Shown here: piece by piece, positions 16,102-24,689 of the stretch | Layout: each line of letters begins with the position of its first letter | Numbering within the stretch: the first letter of the stretch is position 1 | Position numbers and translations under genes: made by a program | The notes under the pieces: model-generated | The model's input: the letters and a program-made list of their open reading frames with translations, nothing else | What the model was told of the DNA's origin: nothing | The model's database searches: none | Source of the DNA: Propionibacteriaceae bacterium ZF39 | Lineage (GTDB): Bacteria > Actinomycetota > Actinomycetes > Propionibacteriales > Propionibacteriaceae | NCBI GenBank assembly: GCA_039565995.1 | Contig: CP154795.1 | Span: 2,170,001 to 2,234,000, forward strand | Length of the DNA: 64,000 nucleotides | Direction: 5' to 3'

Positions 16102-17013
16102 TCAGTCGCCCACCCGCGCCAGTGCGACCGTGATGTTGTCGTGACCGCCCTGATCGTTGGCCCACTGCACGAGGGCCTCGGCGAGAGCAAGCGGCTTGGG
16201 GAACACCTCCGCGGCCTCGCGCACGACCTGCGCCAGGTCCTGCGGAGCCGAGGCATAGTTCCAGAGCCCGTCCGAGCACACCAACAGCCACCCGGGTGAG
16301 GTGACCTCGATCTGGGTGGCCCGCGGGTTGAGGTCGGGCGCATCGGCGCCGAGCCAGCGGGTGATCGTGTGGGCCAGCGGCGTGTCCTCGGCATCGGCCC
16401 GCGGCATACCGGCCGCGATCATCATCTCGGCCATCGAGTCGTCCCGCGTCAACAGCAACGGCTTTCCCTCATCGGGAATCAGGTACGCCCGCGAGTCGCC
16501 GATGCAGGAGTGCCACACGAGCGGCCCCATGACCACCGCCGCGACGAAGGTGCACGCACCGGGGGCCTTGACATTGCGTTCGCTCTCCCGCAGAACCGCC
16601 TGCTGCGCCTCGCGCACGGCCCGCTCGAACGTGCGACGACCCGCGACCTGCGCACTGTGGGTGCCCCCGAGACCGATGCTGAACGGCGCGGCCAAGATCG
16701 CGAGCGCCGCGCGGGCCGCGGCCAACGACGCCACATCGGAGTTCTCCGCCGAGGTCACCCCATCGCAGACGACCAGCGCCGCGTGCGATCCGGCCGGCTC
16801 GACCGCCGCCATGGCCATCGCGTCCTCGTTGCGCTCGCGCGCGGCGCCCCGGTCACACACACCCGCCACCCACGAAGCTGGCGACTGCCCGAAGTGCAGG
16901 CGGTCGCCCAGCTCGTCGGGCAGCGTCGCCGCCACCGCGCCACCACACACTTCGCAGAAGGCCGCCTCCGGTGCGAGCGGCGCTGCGCACCGCTCGCACA
17001 CCGCCACGGTCAC
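16102..17013 (-). CDS. PP2C-family Ser/Thr phosphatase with N-terminal zinc ribbon
   Basis: Probably dephosphorylates PknG targets. Of 303 residues, 1-30 carry a CERC...FCEVCGG zinc ribbon. The PPM domain follows with its metal-binding motifs: DRGAARERNEDA, VVCDGVTSA, IGDSRAYLI, VCSDGLWNY and GGHDNITVAL. No membrane segment. It starts at GTG 17013 and overlaps the pknG stop by 4 bp (GTGA), so kinase and phosphatase are translationally coupled. The zinc ribbon echoes those in the kinase. Confidence 0.88.
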   Translation of the reverse strand: MTVAVCERCAAPLAPEAAFCEVCGGAVAATLPDELGDRLHFGQSPASWVAGVCDRGAARERNEDAMAMAAVEPAGSHAALVVCDGVTSAENSDVASLAAARAALAILAAPFSIGLGGTHSAQVAGRRTFERAVREAQQAVLRESERNVKAPGACTFVAAVVMGPLVWHSCIGDSRAYLIPDEGKPLLLTRDDSMAEMMIAAGMPRADAEDTPLAHTITRWLGADAPDLNPRATQIEVTSPGWLLVCSDGLWNYASAPQDLAQVVREAAEVFPKPLALAEALVQWANDQGGHDNITVALARVGD

Positions 17014-19229
17014 CTCAGCGTCCAGCTGCGCACCGCGTTGGCCCGGTTGACCAGATCGATGCGGTCCTCGGGCATCTGGGCTTCCCTGGCAAGAGTGCGA
17101 TAGGACGATTCGAGAGCGGCCCGGAGCGTCGGCTCCCTGGTGTCGAACGGCCCGATCTTGCCCTGCTGCGGCCCGGCTCCGCTCACCAGCGCCAAAGCCC
17201 TCTCGAGCACGCGCGACACGATGGTTTCGCGCTCGGTCACCCCGAGTTGGACTCCGTCGATACTCTGCAGGGCCCGGTCAAGCGTACCGACGTCGGTGTC
17301 CTTCGTCTGCGTGAGCAGCTCGGCCCGGAAACGGCGTGCTTCGACATAGCTGCGGCTGCTCTTGGGCACGAGATCCAGAGCGGCGGTGGCGTCATCGACA
17401 TCGTTGCGGGCCTGGCGTACGCGCGCGAGGCCGAACGCCGCCGGAGCCACGAACGCGGCATCGGTCTCGGCGCAGGTGCGATAGAGGTTCTCGGCCACGT
17501 CGAGCTGGCCCCCGGCCTCGCACGCCACGGCAAGCGCCAGTTTGGGCGCCAGCTCACCGGGCACCTGCTGATAGACCGTGTTGAATGCGCTCTGTGCCGC
17601 GGCCGCATCACCCCGTTGCAGGGCCGCCAGGCCGCTGAGCCAGAGTGCCCGCCATTCCCACGGGTCGGCCTGCAGCATCGCCTGCGAGGCCTGCTCGGCC
17701 CGTTGGGGATCGCCGGCCCGGAGGAACTCCTCGCCGCGCGCCAGCCACACTTCCGCGCTCTCACCCGGTGCATCGTCGAGCTCGGCGAGCCGGGAAGCCG
17801 GGTCCCCGGCGGGGAGGCCGATCAGCCAGGCGTACTGCGAATCGCTCGGATCCGGCTTCAGCGCCGGAAGCTCGTCCCAGGTCATCCGATCGGTCGAGAC
17901 GGCGGGATTCGCGAAATAGAGCGACGGGGCAGCAGTCAGCGCGGCGCCGGGCTCCTTGAGCGCGACGACTTCGCGGAGTACGCCCATCGCCTGGGCCCGC
18001 AACTCGTCGGCCGAACCGAATCGGTCGTCCGGGTTGGGCGCGCAGCACTTGGAGATCAGCCAGTAGAGCGAGTCATACTGCTGGAACAGCGGCGTGTCCG
18101 CGGGTTCGGGCAGGCTGTGCAGATAGGTCGTCTGATAGCCGCGGAACTCCAGGCACAGGACCAGCAGCGTGCGCCCGATCGTGTAGAGATCCGAGGCGAC
18201 GCTCGTCCCCTGGCGCGGCACCTCGGGGGCCTGATAGCCGACGGTGCCATAGATGGCCGAGCCATCGTCGTCGAGGTGGCGGACACCGCCGAGGTCGATC
18301 AGCTTGACCGCATCGCCGACCTGGATCAGGTTGTCGGGCTTGAAGTCGCAATAGACCATGCCCTGGTCGTGGAGATATTGGAACGCGGGCAGGACCTCGA
18401 TGATGTACGCCAGCGCCTGGTCGACCGGCAGCGGGGCATAGACCCCACCGTTCTCCTCCATGCGGTCCTTGAGGATCTGCTTGAGGGACTGGCCGCCGAC
18501 ATATTCCATGACGATGTAGCCGGCCTCGTCGTGGGTGACGAAGTTGTAGATCTGGACGATCGACGGGTGGTCGACGCGAGCCAGGAAGCGCTGTTCCGCG
18601 ATGGCGGCCGCCAGGGCGTCCGGGTCCCCGGAGTTGAGCAGGCCCTTGAGAACGACCCAGCGATCGGAGACGTTGCGGTCCTGGGCCAGATAGATCCAGC
18701 CGAGGCCACCATGCGCGAGCGCACCCGCCACCAGGTATTGGCCCGCGACCAGGTCGCCCTTCTTCAGCTTGGCCCCGAACGAGAAGGCCGTGCCGCACTT
18801 GGAACAGAAGCCTTCCTCGCGGCCCGGCCGTCCGGCCACCGAACGCCCGACCGGTGCGCCGCACTGGCTGCAGTTGCGCTTGCCCTCGGGCACCGAGGCG
18901 TCCACTTTCACGACCGCGTGCGGATCGACGGGAGGCACCGACGGAATCGTGGTCAGGCCGGCACCGAGGCGGGCCGAGCGTACGCGTTGGGAATCGGACC
19001 GCACGCGACGCGTCGAACTCGAACCGGTGCGTGCGGAGCCCATCGCGGCAGAGCCGAGCTGGGCGGACGCAACGCTACGACCGGAATCAAGATCCATCTC
19101 GGCCAGTTCAGTGGCCTCATCCGCTGCGGACGGGGCCGAGGCCGGCGCGTCGGGCGGCATGCCGCAGATATCGCAGTAGCCGTCGGTGACGGTGCCGCTG
19201 CAGCCGGGCTGGGGACAGGGAATGCTCAT
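17010..19229 (-). CDS. pknG: Serine/threonine protein kinase PknG
   Basis: Soluble kinase controlling 2-oxoglutarate/glutamate metabolism in relatives through OdhI/GarA. The 739-residue protein has an N-terminal zinc ribbon (CPQPGC, CDICG) and an acidic disordered stretch. A rubredoxin-like module (CSQC 120-123, CSKC 142-145) is followed by the kinase domain (about 160-430) with Lys in WVVLKGL, YCDFKPDN catalytic loop and DLGG. A C-terminal TPR domain completes it. All are PknG hallmarks. The start is set at ATG 19229, where the first zinc ribbon begins. Lies 16 bp after glnH and overlaps the phosphatase. Confidence 0.93.
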   Translation of the reverse strand: MSIPCPQPGCSGTVTDGYCDICGMPPDAPASAPSAADEATELAEMDLDSGRSVASAQLGSAAMGSARTGSSSTRRVRSDSQRVRSARLGAGLTTIPSVPPVDPHAVVKVDASVPEGKRNCSQCGAPVGRSVAGRPGREEGFCSKCGTAFSFGAKLKKGDLVAGQYLVAGALAHGGLGWIYLAQDRNVSDRWVVLKGLLNSGDPDALAAAIAEQRFLARVDHPSIVQIYNFVTHDEAGYIVMEYVGGQSLKQILKDRMEENGGVYAPLPVDQALAYIIEVLPAFQYLHDQGMVYCDFKPDNLIQVGDAVKLIDLGGVRHLDDDGSAIYGTVGYQAPEVPRQGTSVASDLYTIGRTLLVLCLEFRGYQTTYLHSLPEPADTPLFQQYDSLYWLISKCCAPNPDDRFGSADELRAQAMGVLREVVALKEPGAALTAAPSLYFANPAVSTDRMTWDELPALKPDPSDSQYAWLIGLPAGDPASRLAELDDAPGESAEVWLARGEEFLRAGDPQRAEQASQAMLQADPWEWRALWLSGLAALQRGDAAAAQSAFNTVYQQVPGELAPKLALAVACEAGGQLDVAENLYRTCAETDAAFVAPAAFGLARVRQARNDVDDATAALDLVPKSSRSYVEARRFRAELLTQTKDTDVGTLDRALQSIDGVQLGVTERETIVSRVLERALALVSGAGPQQGKIGPFDTREPTLRAALESSYRTLAREAQMPEDRIDLVNRANAVRSWTLR

Positions 19230-19245
19230 GTCGATCCTTCCGGGC

Positions 19246-20202
19246 TCAGGCGTTGCGGCCGTAGACGGGTTCGGGCTGCCGTCCGTCGCCGAGTGTGGGG
19301 CGCAGCCAGCGATCATAGGACGCCTGCCAGCGGCCATCGGCGCGCATCTGCTCCAGGAGGGCATTGATGAACCGGGCCATGTCGGGCTGGTCCGCGGGTA
19401 CGCCGATGCCATAGGGCTCCTGCGTGAACGGGTCTCCGGCCAGCACGACGGCGTAGGGGTCCTGGGCCGCGAGGCCGGCCAGCACGGTGTCGTCGCCGGT
19501 CACGGCGTCCACCCGACCCTCCCGGAAGAGCACGAGGCAGCCGGTGTGGCTGTCGGACGGCACGGCGATGGCCTCCGGTGCGAGCTGCTGGATCTGGGTC
19601 AGGCTGGAGGTCGCGTTGGGGGCGCAGACGCGGTGGCCGGCGAGCGAGTTGAGGTCGGTGATGCCCGAGCCCCTGCGCACCATGAGCTTCTGGCCGGACC
19701 GGTAATACTCAGCCGAGAAGCCGATCTGCTGCCACCGATCGCACGTCATGGTCATGTTGCGCACGACGAGGTCGACCTCGTGCTTCTGGAGCAGGGGGAG
19801 TCGGTCGGCGGCCGTGATCACGCGCAGCTGGGCCTTGGCGTCCGGGCCGAAGATCGCCTTGGCGACCTGGTCGGCCATGTCGATGTCGAAGCCTTCGATG
19901 ACACCGGAGCTGGGGTTGCGGGAGCCGAGCAGATAACTGTCGGCAGAGACGCCCACGACCAGCCGGCCCCGCTCCTTGATGGCCGCCATCGTTGAGCCGG
20001 CGGGGAGGGCATTCGGGCCCGGCAGCGCGCCGGTAGGCGCATAGGACTGCGTGGCGTTGTTGCAGGTCGGCGGGCCTGCCGGCGGCGGGGCCGACGGGGC
20101 GGCGGACTCGGGCCGGGGCGGAACGGCGGTCGGGGTGGTCGCACAGGCGGACACCGCCAGCACGGAGGTGAGGGCCAGGACGGCGGCAACGCGGCGGATC
20201 AT
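19246..20202 (-). CDS. glnH: Glutamate/amino-acid-binding lipoprotein GlnH
   Basis: An extracytoplasmic solute-binding lipoprotein (318 residues). The signal peptide ends in lipobox LAVSAC; a Pro-rich linker follows. The type-3 periplasmic-binding fold shows LVVGVSADSYLLG, GVIEGFDIDMADQVAKAIFG, DLVVRNMTMT and the domain-2 segment RVDAVTGDDTVLAG. In mycobacteria and corynebacteria GlnH binds Asp/Glu and signals through GlnX to PknG; the gene order glnX-glnH-pknG here supports the same role. Overlaps glnX by 4 bp. Confidence 0.9.
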   Translation of the reverse strand: MIRRVAAVLALTSVLAVSACATTPTAVPPRPESAAPSAPPPAGPPTCNNATQSYAPTGALPGPNALPAGSTMAAIKERGRLVVGVSADSYLLGSRNPSSGVIEGFDIDMADQVAKAIFGPDAKAQLRVITAADRLPLLQKHEVDLVVRNMTMTCDRWQQIGFSAEYYRSGQKLMVRRGSGITDLNSLAGHRVCAPNATSSLTQIQQLAPEAIAVPSDSHTGCLVLFREGRVDAVTGDDTVLAGLAAQDPYAVVLAGDPFTQEPYGIGVPADQPDMARFINALLEQMRADGRWQASYDRWLRPTLGDGRQPEPVYGRNA

Positions 20203-21494
20203 GCGTACTCCTTCAACCTGGCGCTCACACCGCGCCAGCCGAGAGCGGCCGCACCGAGGCCACCCAGAATGGTCAGGACGGTCAGGATGATGAAGCCGAG
20301 GCTGCCCGACACCAGCGTCTTCGAGGTGTTCTCGGCAGAACCGCGGACGAGCTGTTCCATGCCTTCATCGAAATTGCTGAACTGCATGGTGGGCGAGCCG
20401 TCGTCGCGCTTGGTGGCCAGCTCGACCGCCCCGTCCCAGTTGCCGTTCCGGTCGAGCTCCACCACCTCGTGGTGGCCCGCGACGTAGTTGTCCCAGGCCT
20501 CCTTCGGCGCCGCCGCGAGCTCGCTCTCGTCAAGGGCGAGGGACACGTTGGTCGCGTTGGCCTCCCAGGCTTCCTCATAGGCCTGCCCGGATCCGCGCGA
20601 AATCAGGCGCAGGCTCTCGTTGGTCTTCGCCGCGTTGGCGGCGCTGCGGGCTTCTGCTCCATTGACCGCTGCGGCGTACGCCCCGGTGCGCAGGTGGGCG
20701 TTCGCGGCAGCCTGGGTCGCGCTGATCGTGATGGCTGCGACCCCCAGGGCCAGCACGGCTGCGGCAGCGGCCGCCAGGCCGGTGTTGATCCGACGCCGGA
20801 AGCGACGGGCGATCCACTGGTTGATCAGGCCGAGACCGATCAGGGCAGCCACGGCCGGGAGAGCCATGAGCCAGGGCAGCTGGGCACCCAGCGAGGCGTT
20901 CGCCCGCTCGGTGTTGGCATCGACGAGCGCATCCACGAGGGTCACGCCGCGGTCCCGGAGCTCAGCGCTGGAGGCGCGCAGATAGCCGGCACCGACGGGC
21001 AGACCCTGGCGGTTGGTGGCGCGGGCCTGGGCCATGCCTTCGGAGTATTCGATGAGCACCTGGTTGAGTTCGGCCAGCACCGCGCCATCGAGGGGCTGGG
21101 CCTCAGCGGCTTCGGCGATGGTCCGGCTGGCGGCGGTGATCGACTCCGTGTATTTCTCCCGCACCTCGGGTGCCTCCAGGCCACCGACCAGGAAGGCGTT
21201 GGTGGCGAGGGCGTCGGCGCGGAGCATGTGCACCTTGATGTTCTGGACCCGGACGAGCTGTTCGGTGTCCTTGGCAGCCGCATGGAGCGCCTGGTTCGCC
21301 AGGATCAGCTGGAGGGCTGTCAGCGCCGCGAAGGCCAGAACGATGATGACGGCGACGAGCCGGATGCGCCCGAGCTGTCGCGGGATCTCCCTGCCGGCCA
21401 GGACCGGTTCGGCAGCACCGGTCGTGCGTGCCGGGAGGCCCGGGGGAGAGGCAACCGGCAGTCCCGGTGGGGCGCTTTGCGTGGCCTGGGTCAT
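20199..21494 (-). CDS. glnX: Transmembrane signalling protein GlnX
   Basis: A 431-residue membrane protein with four predicted helices: VAVIIVLAFAALTALQLIL near residue 60, a helix near 225 (MALPAVAALIGLGLI), one near 250 and a C-terminal helix (FIILTVLTILGGLGAAALGW). Two extracellular helical domains lie between them, which matches GlnX, the proposed link from GlnH to PknG. The start is taken at ATG 21494 (MTQATQSAPPG), as upstream in-frame sequence runs through tandem repeats. First gene of the four-gene operon. Confidence 0.85.
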   Translation of the reverse strand: MTQATQSAPPGLPVASPPGLPARTTGAAEPVLAGREIPRQLGRIRLVAVIIVLAFAALTALQLILANQALHAAAKDTEQLVRVQNIKVHMLRADALATNAFLVGGLEAPEVREKYTESITAASRTIAEAAEAQPLDGAVLAELNQVLIEYSEGMAQARATNRQGLPVGAGYLRASSAELRDRGVTLVDALVDANTERANASLGAQLPWLMALPAVAALIGLGLINQWIARRFRRRINTGLAAAAAAVLALGVAAITISATQAAANAHLRTGAYAAAVNGAEARSAANAAKTNESLRLISRGSGQAYEEAWEANATNVSLALDESELAAAPKEAWDNYVAGHHEVVELDRNGNWDGAVELATKRDDGSPTMQFSNFDEGMEQLVRGSAENTSKTLVSGSLGFIILTVLTILGGLGAAALGWRGVSARLKEYA

Positions 21495-21527
21495 GCGCCG
21501 ACAGTATCGGCTCAGGCGGTCGGGACA

Positions 21528-21603
21528 ATATGTTCGGCACGCCCGCGTGACATGTTGGGCACGCCCGCGTGACATGTTCGGCACGCCCGCGTGACTCGTT
21601 CGG
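21528..21603. repeat. Three tandem 22-bp repeats upstream of glnX
   Basis: Units at 21528-21549, 21550-21571 and 21572-21593 read A(T/C)ATGTT(C/G)GGCACGCCCGCGTG, followed by a 10-bp partial fourth copy. Each carries the palindromes CACGC-CC-GCGTG and, in two units, ACATGT. They sit 34-100 bp before the glnX start, where an operator array would be expected. No coding ORF fits and no spacers are present. Confidence 0.8.
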
Positions 21604-21653
21604 ACATGCAGGAGCCTGCCGTCCGGATGGGCGGCAGGCTCGTGACGGGTGAA

Positions 21654-21992
21654 TCAGGCAGTCTTGCGAGAACGCAGCAGGTCGAGACGCTCGGCCAGCA
21701 GGTCCTCCAATTCGGCGATGGAGCGGCGCTCGCGCAGCATGTCCCAATGCGTGCGCGCGGGCTTCTCCTCCTTGACCACCATCGCAACCCCGTCCGAGCG
21801 CTTGGAGACCCGACCGCAGCGGGGGCATTCCCAACTGGTCGGCAAGTCGGCCTCGACCGCGAACACGCGGACGAAGTGGTGACCGACGGGGCAGTCGAAC
21901 CCGATCTCCTGACGGGGTGCAAACTCGATGCTGGACTCGTCTTCGAAGCTCTTGGCCCCAAGCCCGGATCCACGCAGTGAACGATCAGCCAT
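21654..21992 (-). CDS. rbpA: RNA polymerase-binding protein RbpA
   Basis: An essential actinobacterial transcription factor that stabilises the SigA open complex. The 112-residue protein has MADRSLRGSGLGAKSFEDE at the N-terminus, a zinc-binding core (FDCPVGHHF, SWECPRCG), a basic linker, and the sigma-interacting C-terminal helix ending LAERLDLLRSR. All parts match RbpA. The start at 21992 fits the family. Confidence 0.93.
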   Translation of the reverse strand: MADRSLRGSGLGAKSFEDESSIEFAPRQEIGFDCPVGHHFVRVFAVEADLPTSWECPRCGRVSKRSDGVAMVVKEEKPARTHWDMLRERRSIAELEDLLAERLDLLRSRKTA

Positions 21993-22081
21993 GGCAACCT
22001 CCCGATGACATGTTGACCTGCACAACGTCCATCTCGCCGGAATTGTTCCCCGATTCATCACCTGTTTCGTCTTCGCCACCC

Positions 22082-22882
22082 TCAGGTCCACAGCCCACGC
22101 TCGAGGCAGACCTCCTTGAGGGTGTCGATGCGGTCGCTGATCAGCCCGTCCACCCCGAGGTCGATGAGCTCGTGCATGGTGTCGGCGTCGTCGATGGTCC
22201 AGACGTGGACGAGCTTCCCGGCGCCATGAGCTCGGTCGACCAGGTCGCGCGTGAGGAGGCGTACGCGACGCCCGCCGATCTCCCAGTCGATCGGCATCTG
22301 GAAGACCACGCCGGCATCGTTGAACAACCGGGGGAGGACCGGCACGAAGCGGGTCCAGGCGACTCCCGGGCCGGCGACGGAGGTGGGGACCTGCGTACCC
22401 ATCAGGCGGCGGAACGCCCGAATGCGGTCCACCCCGAAGGACCCCACGCAGACCCGGTCGTGGGCGCGATGGTGGTTGATGGCGCGGGCGAGGGGTTCGA
22501 TCGCGCCCGGGGCCTTGATGTCGATGTTGATGCGGTGCTCGGGAAAGGCGTCGAACAGGTCGGCCAGGGTCGGGATGGCATCGAGGCCGCCGATGCGAGC
22601 GGTCTTCACCTCGTTCCACGGCAGTTCCGCCAGCAGGCCCTGCCGATCGGTGACGCGGTCGAGGCGATCGTCGTGGAAGGCGAGGAGTACGCCGTCAGCG
22701 GTCGCGTGGACATCTGTCTCCAGATAGCGGTAGCCGAGCGCGGCGGCTTCGGAGAACGCATGGAGCGTGTTCTCCCGCTCGAGGTTGCTCTCCAGCAGCG
22801 CGCCTCCGCGGTGGGCCATCGCAATGAAGGGGCGGTCGAAATAGGCGTAGTCGGCGGCGATCGGGCGGCGGGCCTGCAGCAT
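22082..22882 (-). CDS. Glycerophosphodiester phosphodiesterase
   Basis: Hydrolyses glycerophosphodiesters to glycerol-3-phosphate. 266 residues with the GDPD TIM-barrel motifs: MAHRGGALLESNLERENT (HR...EN), YLETDVHATADGVLLAFHDDRLDRVT (ExD and H), INIDIKAP, VCVGSF, and VHVWTIDDADTM. No signal peptide, so it is cytoplasmic. The start at 22882 (MLQARRP) is chosen because the upstream extension is the overlapping neighbour region. Confidence 0.88.
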   Translation of the reverse strand: MLQARRPIAADYAYFDRPFIAMAHRGGALLESNLERENTLHAFSEAAALGYRYLETDVHATADGVLLAFHDDRLDRVTDRQGLLAELPWNEVKTARIGGLDAIPTLADLFDAFPEHRINIDIKAPGAIEPLARAINHHRAHDRVCVGSFGVDRIRAFRRLMGTQVPTSVAGPGVAWTRFVPVLPRLFNDAGVVFQMPIDWEIGGRRVRLLTRDLVDRAHGAGKLVHVWTIDDADTMHELIDLGVDGLISDRIDTLKEVCLERGLWT

Positions 22883-22904
22883 GACCGTCAGTATGCCGAG
22901 GGAA

Positions 22905-23459
22905 TCAGCGGAGCATTCCCTCGCCCAATCCGGGCACCCGGTCGAGCCAGGCGGTGACGTTGTCGGGCAACCAGGGCGGAATGCCATACACGATCATCGA
23001 GAGATAGCCGACCGTCCAGAAGAAGAGGATCACCACGACCCAGAACAGGAGTCGACGGGGCCGATTCCAGCTCAGATAACGCTCGAACTGCCGCTTGAAC
23101 CACAGCATGACGTTCTGGGCCCAGCCGAATTCGCTCGCCCAGACCGCGAGCCCGAGAAGGAAGAGTGGAATGCCTCCGGGCCCGGGTAATGGCCCGAGCA
23201 GGATGGCCGCGATCATCAGGAAGAGTCCGGCGATTCCGACACCGATGCGATAGAAGAACAGCTTGCGGGGATCACGCCGGATCTTTGCGCGCCAGGCGAA
23301 GCGATCCTCGTCGGCCTCGATCAGGTGGGGGTGCGGCAGATGCAGGTGGCGCCCGGTGTCGTCCTCGTCGGCCCGCGGCTCCTGCAGATCGGCGGCTGTC
23401 TCCCCGGGGGTGGCCGGAGGGGGATGCGGTTCGTCCCCGGGCTGCCGCTCTGCACGCAT
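22905..23459 (-). CDS. PGPGW/TIGR02611-family small membrane protein
   Basis: 184 residues. A charged Pro/Glu-rich cytoplasmic N-terminus (about 70 residues, including HLHLPHPHLIEADEDRF) precedes two helix groups: FLMIAAILLGPLPGPGGIPLFLLGLAVWA, with the PLPGPGG signature, and a later RRLLFWVVVILFFWTVGYL. The family is conserved in actinobacteria without a known function. ATG 23459 is preferred over an upstream ATG. The GDPD gene follows after about 20 bp. Confidence 0.75.
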   Translation of the reverse strand: MRAERQPGDEPHPPPATPGETAADLQEPRADEDDTGRHLHLPHPHLIEADEDRFAWRAKIRRDPRKLFFYRIGVGIAGLFLMIAAILLGPLPGPGGIPLFLLGLAVWASEFGWAQNVMLWFKRQFERYLSWNRPRRLLFWVVVILFFWTVGYLSMIVYGIPPWLPDNVTAWLDRVPGLGEGMLR

Positions 23460-23572
23460 GGAGCCAAGCCTATGCGGCGCGGGCCGGCGTACCCAGTCCG
23501 GGGAAAGCCCGACTCCGTTCACTCTCACGCATCGGAATCGGAAGAGGCGCCGGCAGTGGCAGGATTGCGCGG

Positions 23573-24427
23573 GTGACGACCATCCTCTCGATCCAATCCA
23601 CGGTGGCCTATGGCCACGCCGGCAATTCGGCTGCGGTGTTCCCGATGCAGCGGCTGGGGGTGGATGTCTGGCCCGTGATCACGGTGCATTTCTCCAACAA
23701 CACCTCGTACGGCAGTTGGCGCGGCCCGTTGTTGAGTGCCGCCGATATCCACGATGTCGTCACGGGTATCGATGAGCGGGAAGTCCTTCCGAATGCCGAT
23801 GCCGTGCTGTCGGGCTATCAGGGTGCGGTCGATGTCGGCTCCGAGATCCTGAACGCCGTGGCGCTGGTGAAGGAGCGCAACCCGGAGGCGATCTATTGCG
23901 CCGATCCGGTGATGGGGGACGTGGGCCGCGGATTCTTCGTACGCCCCGGCGTACCCGAATTCCTGCGCGACGAAGTGATTCCCGCGGCCGATGTCGTGAC
24001 GCCCAATCACTGGGAGCTCAACTTCCTCACCGGCACCGAGACGGGCACCGTCCCCGAAGTCCTCGCCGCCGTCGATGCCCTGCGCGAGCGTGGACCCCGG
24101 ACAGTCCTGGTGACCTCCGTCGTGCACGACGCGCAGGAGCCCGGCACCCTCGACATGATCGCCGTCGACGACACGGGCGCCTGGCTCGTGACGACCCCGC
24201 TGCTCGATCGGCACTTCACCGGCTCGGGCGACCTCACCAGCGCCATGTTCCTGACCGCCCTGCTCGACGGCCACGGAACCGCCGGAGCCCTGGAGCGGAC
24301 CGCCGCAATCGTCTACGGCGTTCTGAAGTTCACCACCGACGCCGGCGCCCGCGAGCTGCGCCTGGTCGCGGCCCAGGACGAGATCGCGAACCCGACGCAC
24401 TCGTTCAAGTCGGTACGCCTGCGCTAA
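23573..24427 (+). CDS. pdxY: Pyridoxal kinase PdxY
   Basis: Phosphorylates pyridoxal to PLP in salvage. 284 residues of the ribokinase-like fold: [26 protein letters not shown] at the N-terminus, [19 protein letters not shown] and the catalytic [11 protein letters not shown] anion-hole motif (usually GTGD). The start is GTG 23573; a long upstream extension of the frame overlaps the divergent gene and is rejected. Confidence 0.9.
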   Translation: MTTILSIQSTVAYGHAGNSAAVFPMQRLGVDVWPVITVHFSNNTSYGSWRGPLLSAADIHDVVTGIDEREVLPNADAVLSGYQGAVDVGSEILNAVALVKERNPEAIYCADPVMGDVGRGFFVRPGVPEFLRDEVIPAADVVTPNHWELNFLTGTETGTVPEVLAAVDALRERGPRTVLVTSVVHDAQEPGTLDMIAVDDTGAWLVTTPLLDRHFTGSGDLTSAMFLTALLDGHGTAGALERTAAIVYGVLKFTTDAGARELRLVAAQDEIANPTHSFKSVRLR

Positions 24428-24428
24428 G

Positions 24429-24685
24429 GGGATGTGTCATGCCGTCGCTCCGCGACGGGAACGGTCGCTCTGTGCTCCCCGCGGACTGCGTCCGCGCCGT
24501 GGTCGAGTAACCAAACCACATCCCGGCGGAGCCGGGACCCCTGGCATTGCGATGCAGGAGGAGAACGAAACGGCGCCCGGCCCGCGATCCGGAGGGATCA
24601 GCGAAACCAGGCGCCGTTGAGGGCGACGACGAAGAGCAATGCTCTCCGGGGGGCCCGGCGAAGCGATCACGCGGCGGAGCCGCGT
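24429..24685. repeat. Cluster of four 7-bp-stem hairpins and nested inverted repeats
   Basis: This convergent gap holds four 17-nt hairpins of identical geometry (7-bp stem, 3-base loop): 24442-24458 CCGTCGC-TCC-GCGACGG, 24480-24496 CGCGGAC-TGC-GTCCGCG, 24521-24537 TCCCGGC-GGA-GCCGGGA, 24669-24685 ACGCGGC-GGA-GCCGCGT. Longer repeats enclose them: GGGATGTG/CACATCCC (24429/24517) and AACGGCGCC/GGCGCCGTT (24569/24610). It may be a REP/MITE-like element, a structured RNA or a compound terminator. No ORF here is convincing. Confidence 0.65.
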
Positions 24686-24689
24686 CGTG

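Noticed and set aside
16971-19367. 798-codon plus-strand open frame
   Set aside because: It is the antisense shadow of pknG and PP2C, a common artefact of high-GC coding DNA; its product has no recognisable domain and the minus strand encodes clear kinase and phosphatase motifs.
21528-21603. CRISPR array
   Set aside because: The 22-bp units are directly tandem, with no unique spacers and no cas genes in the window.
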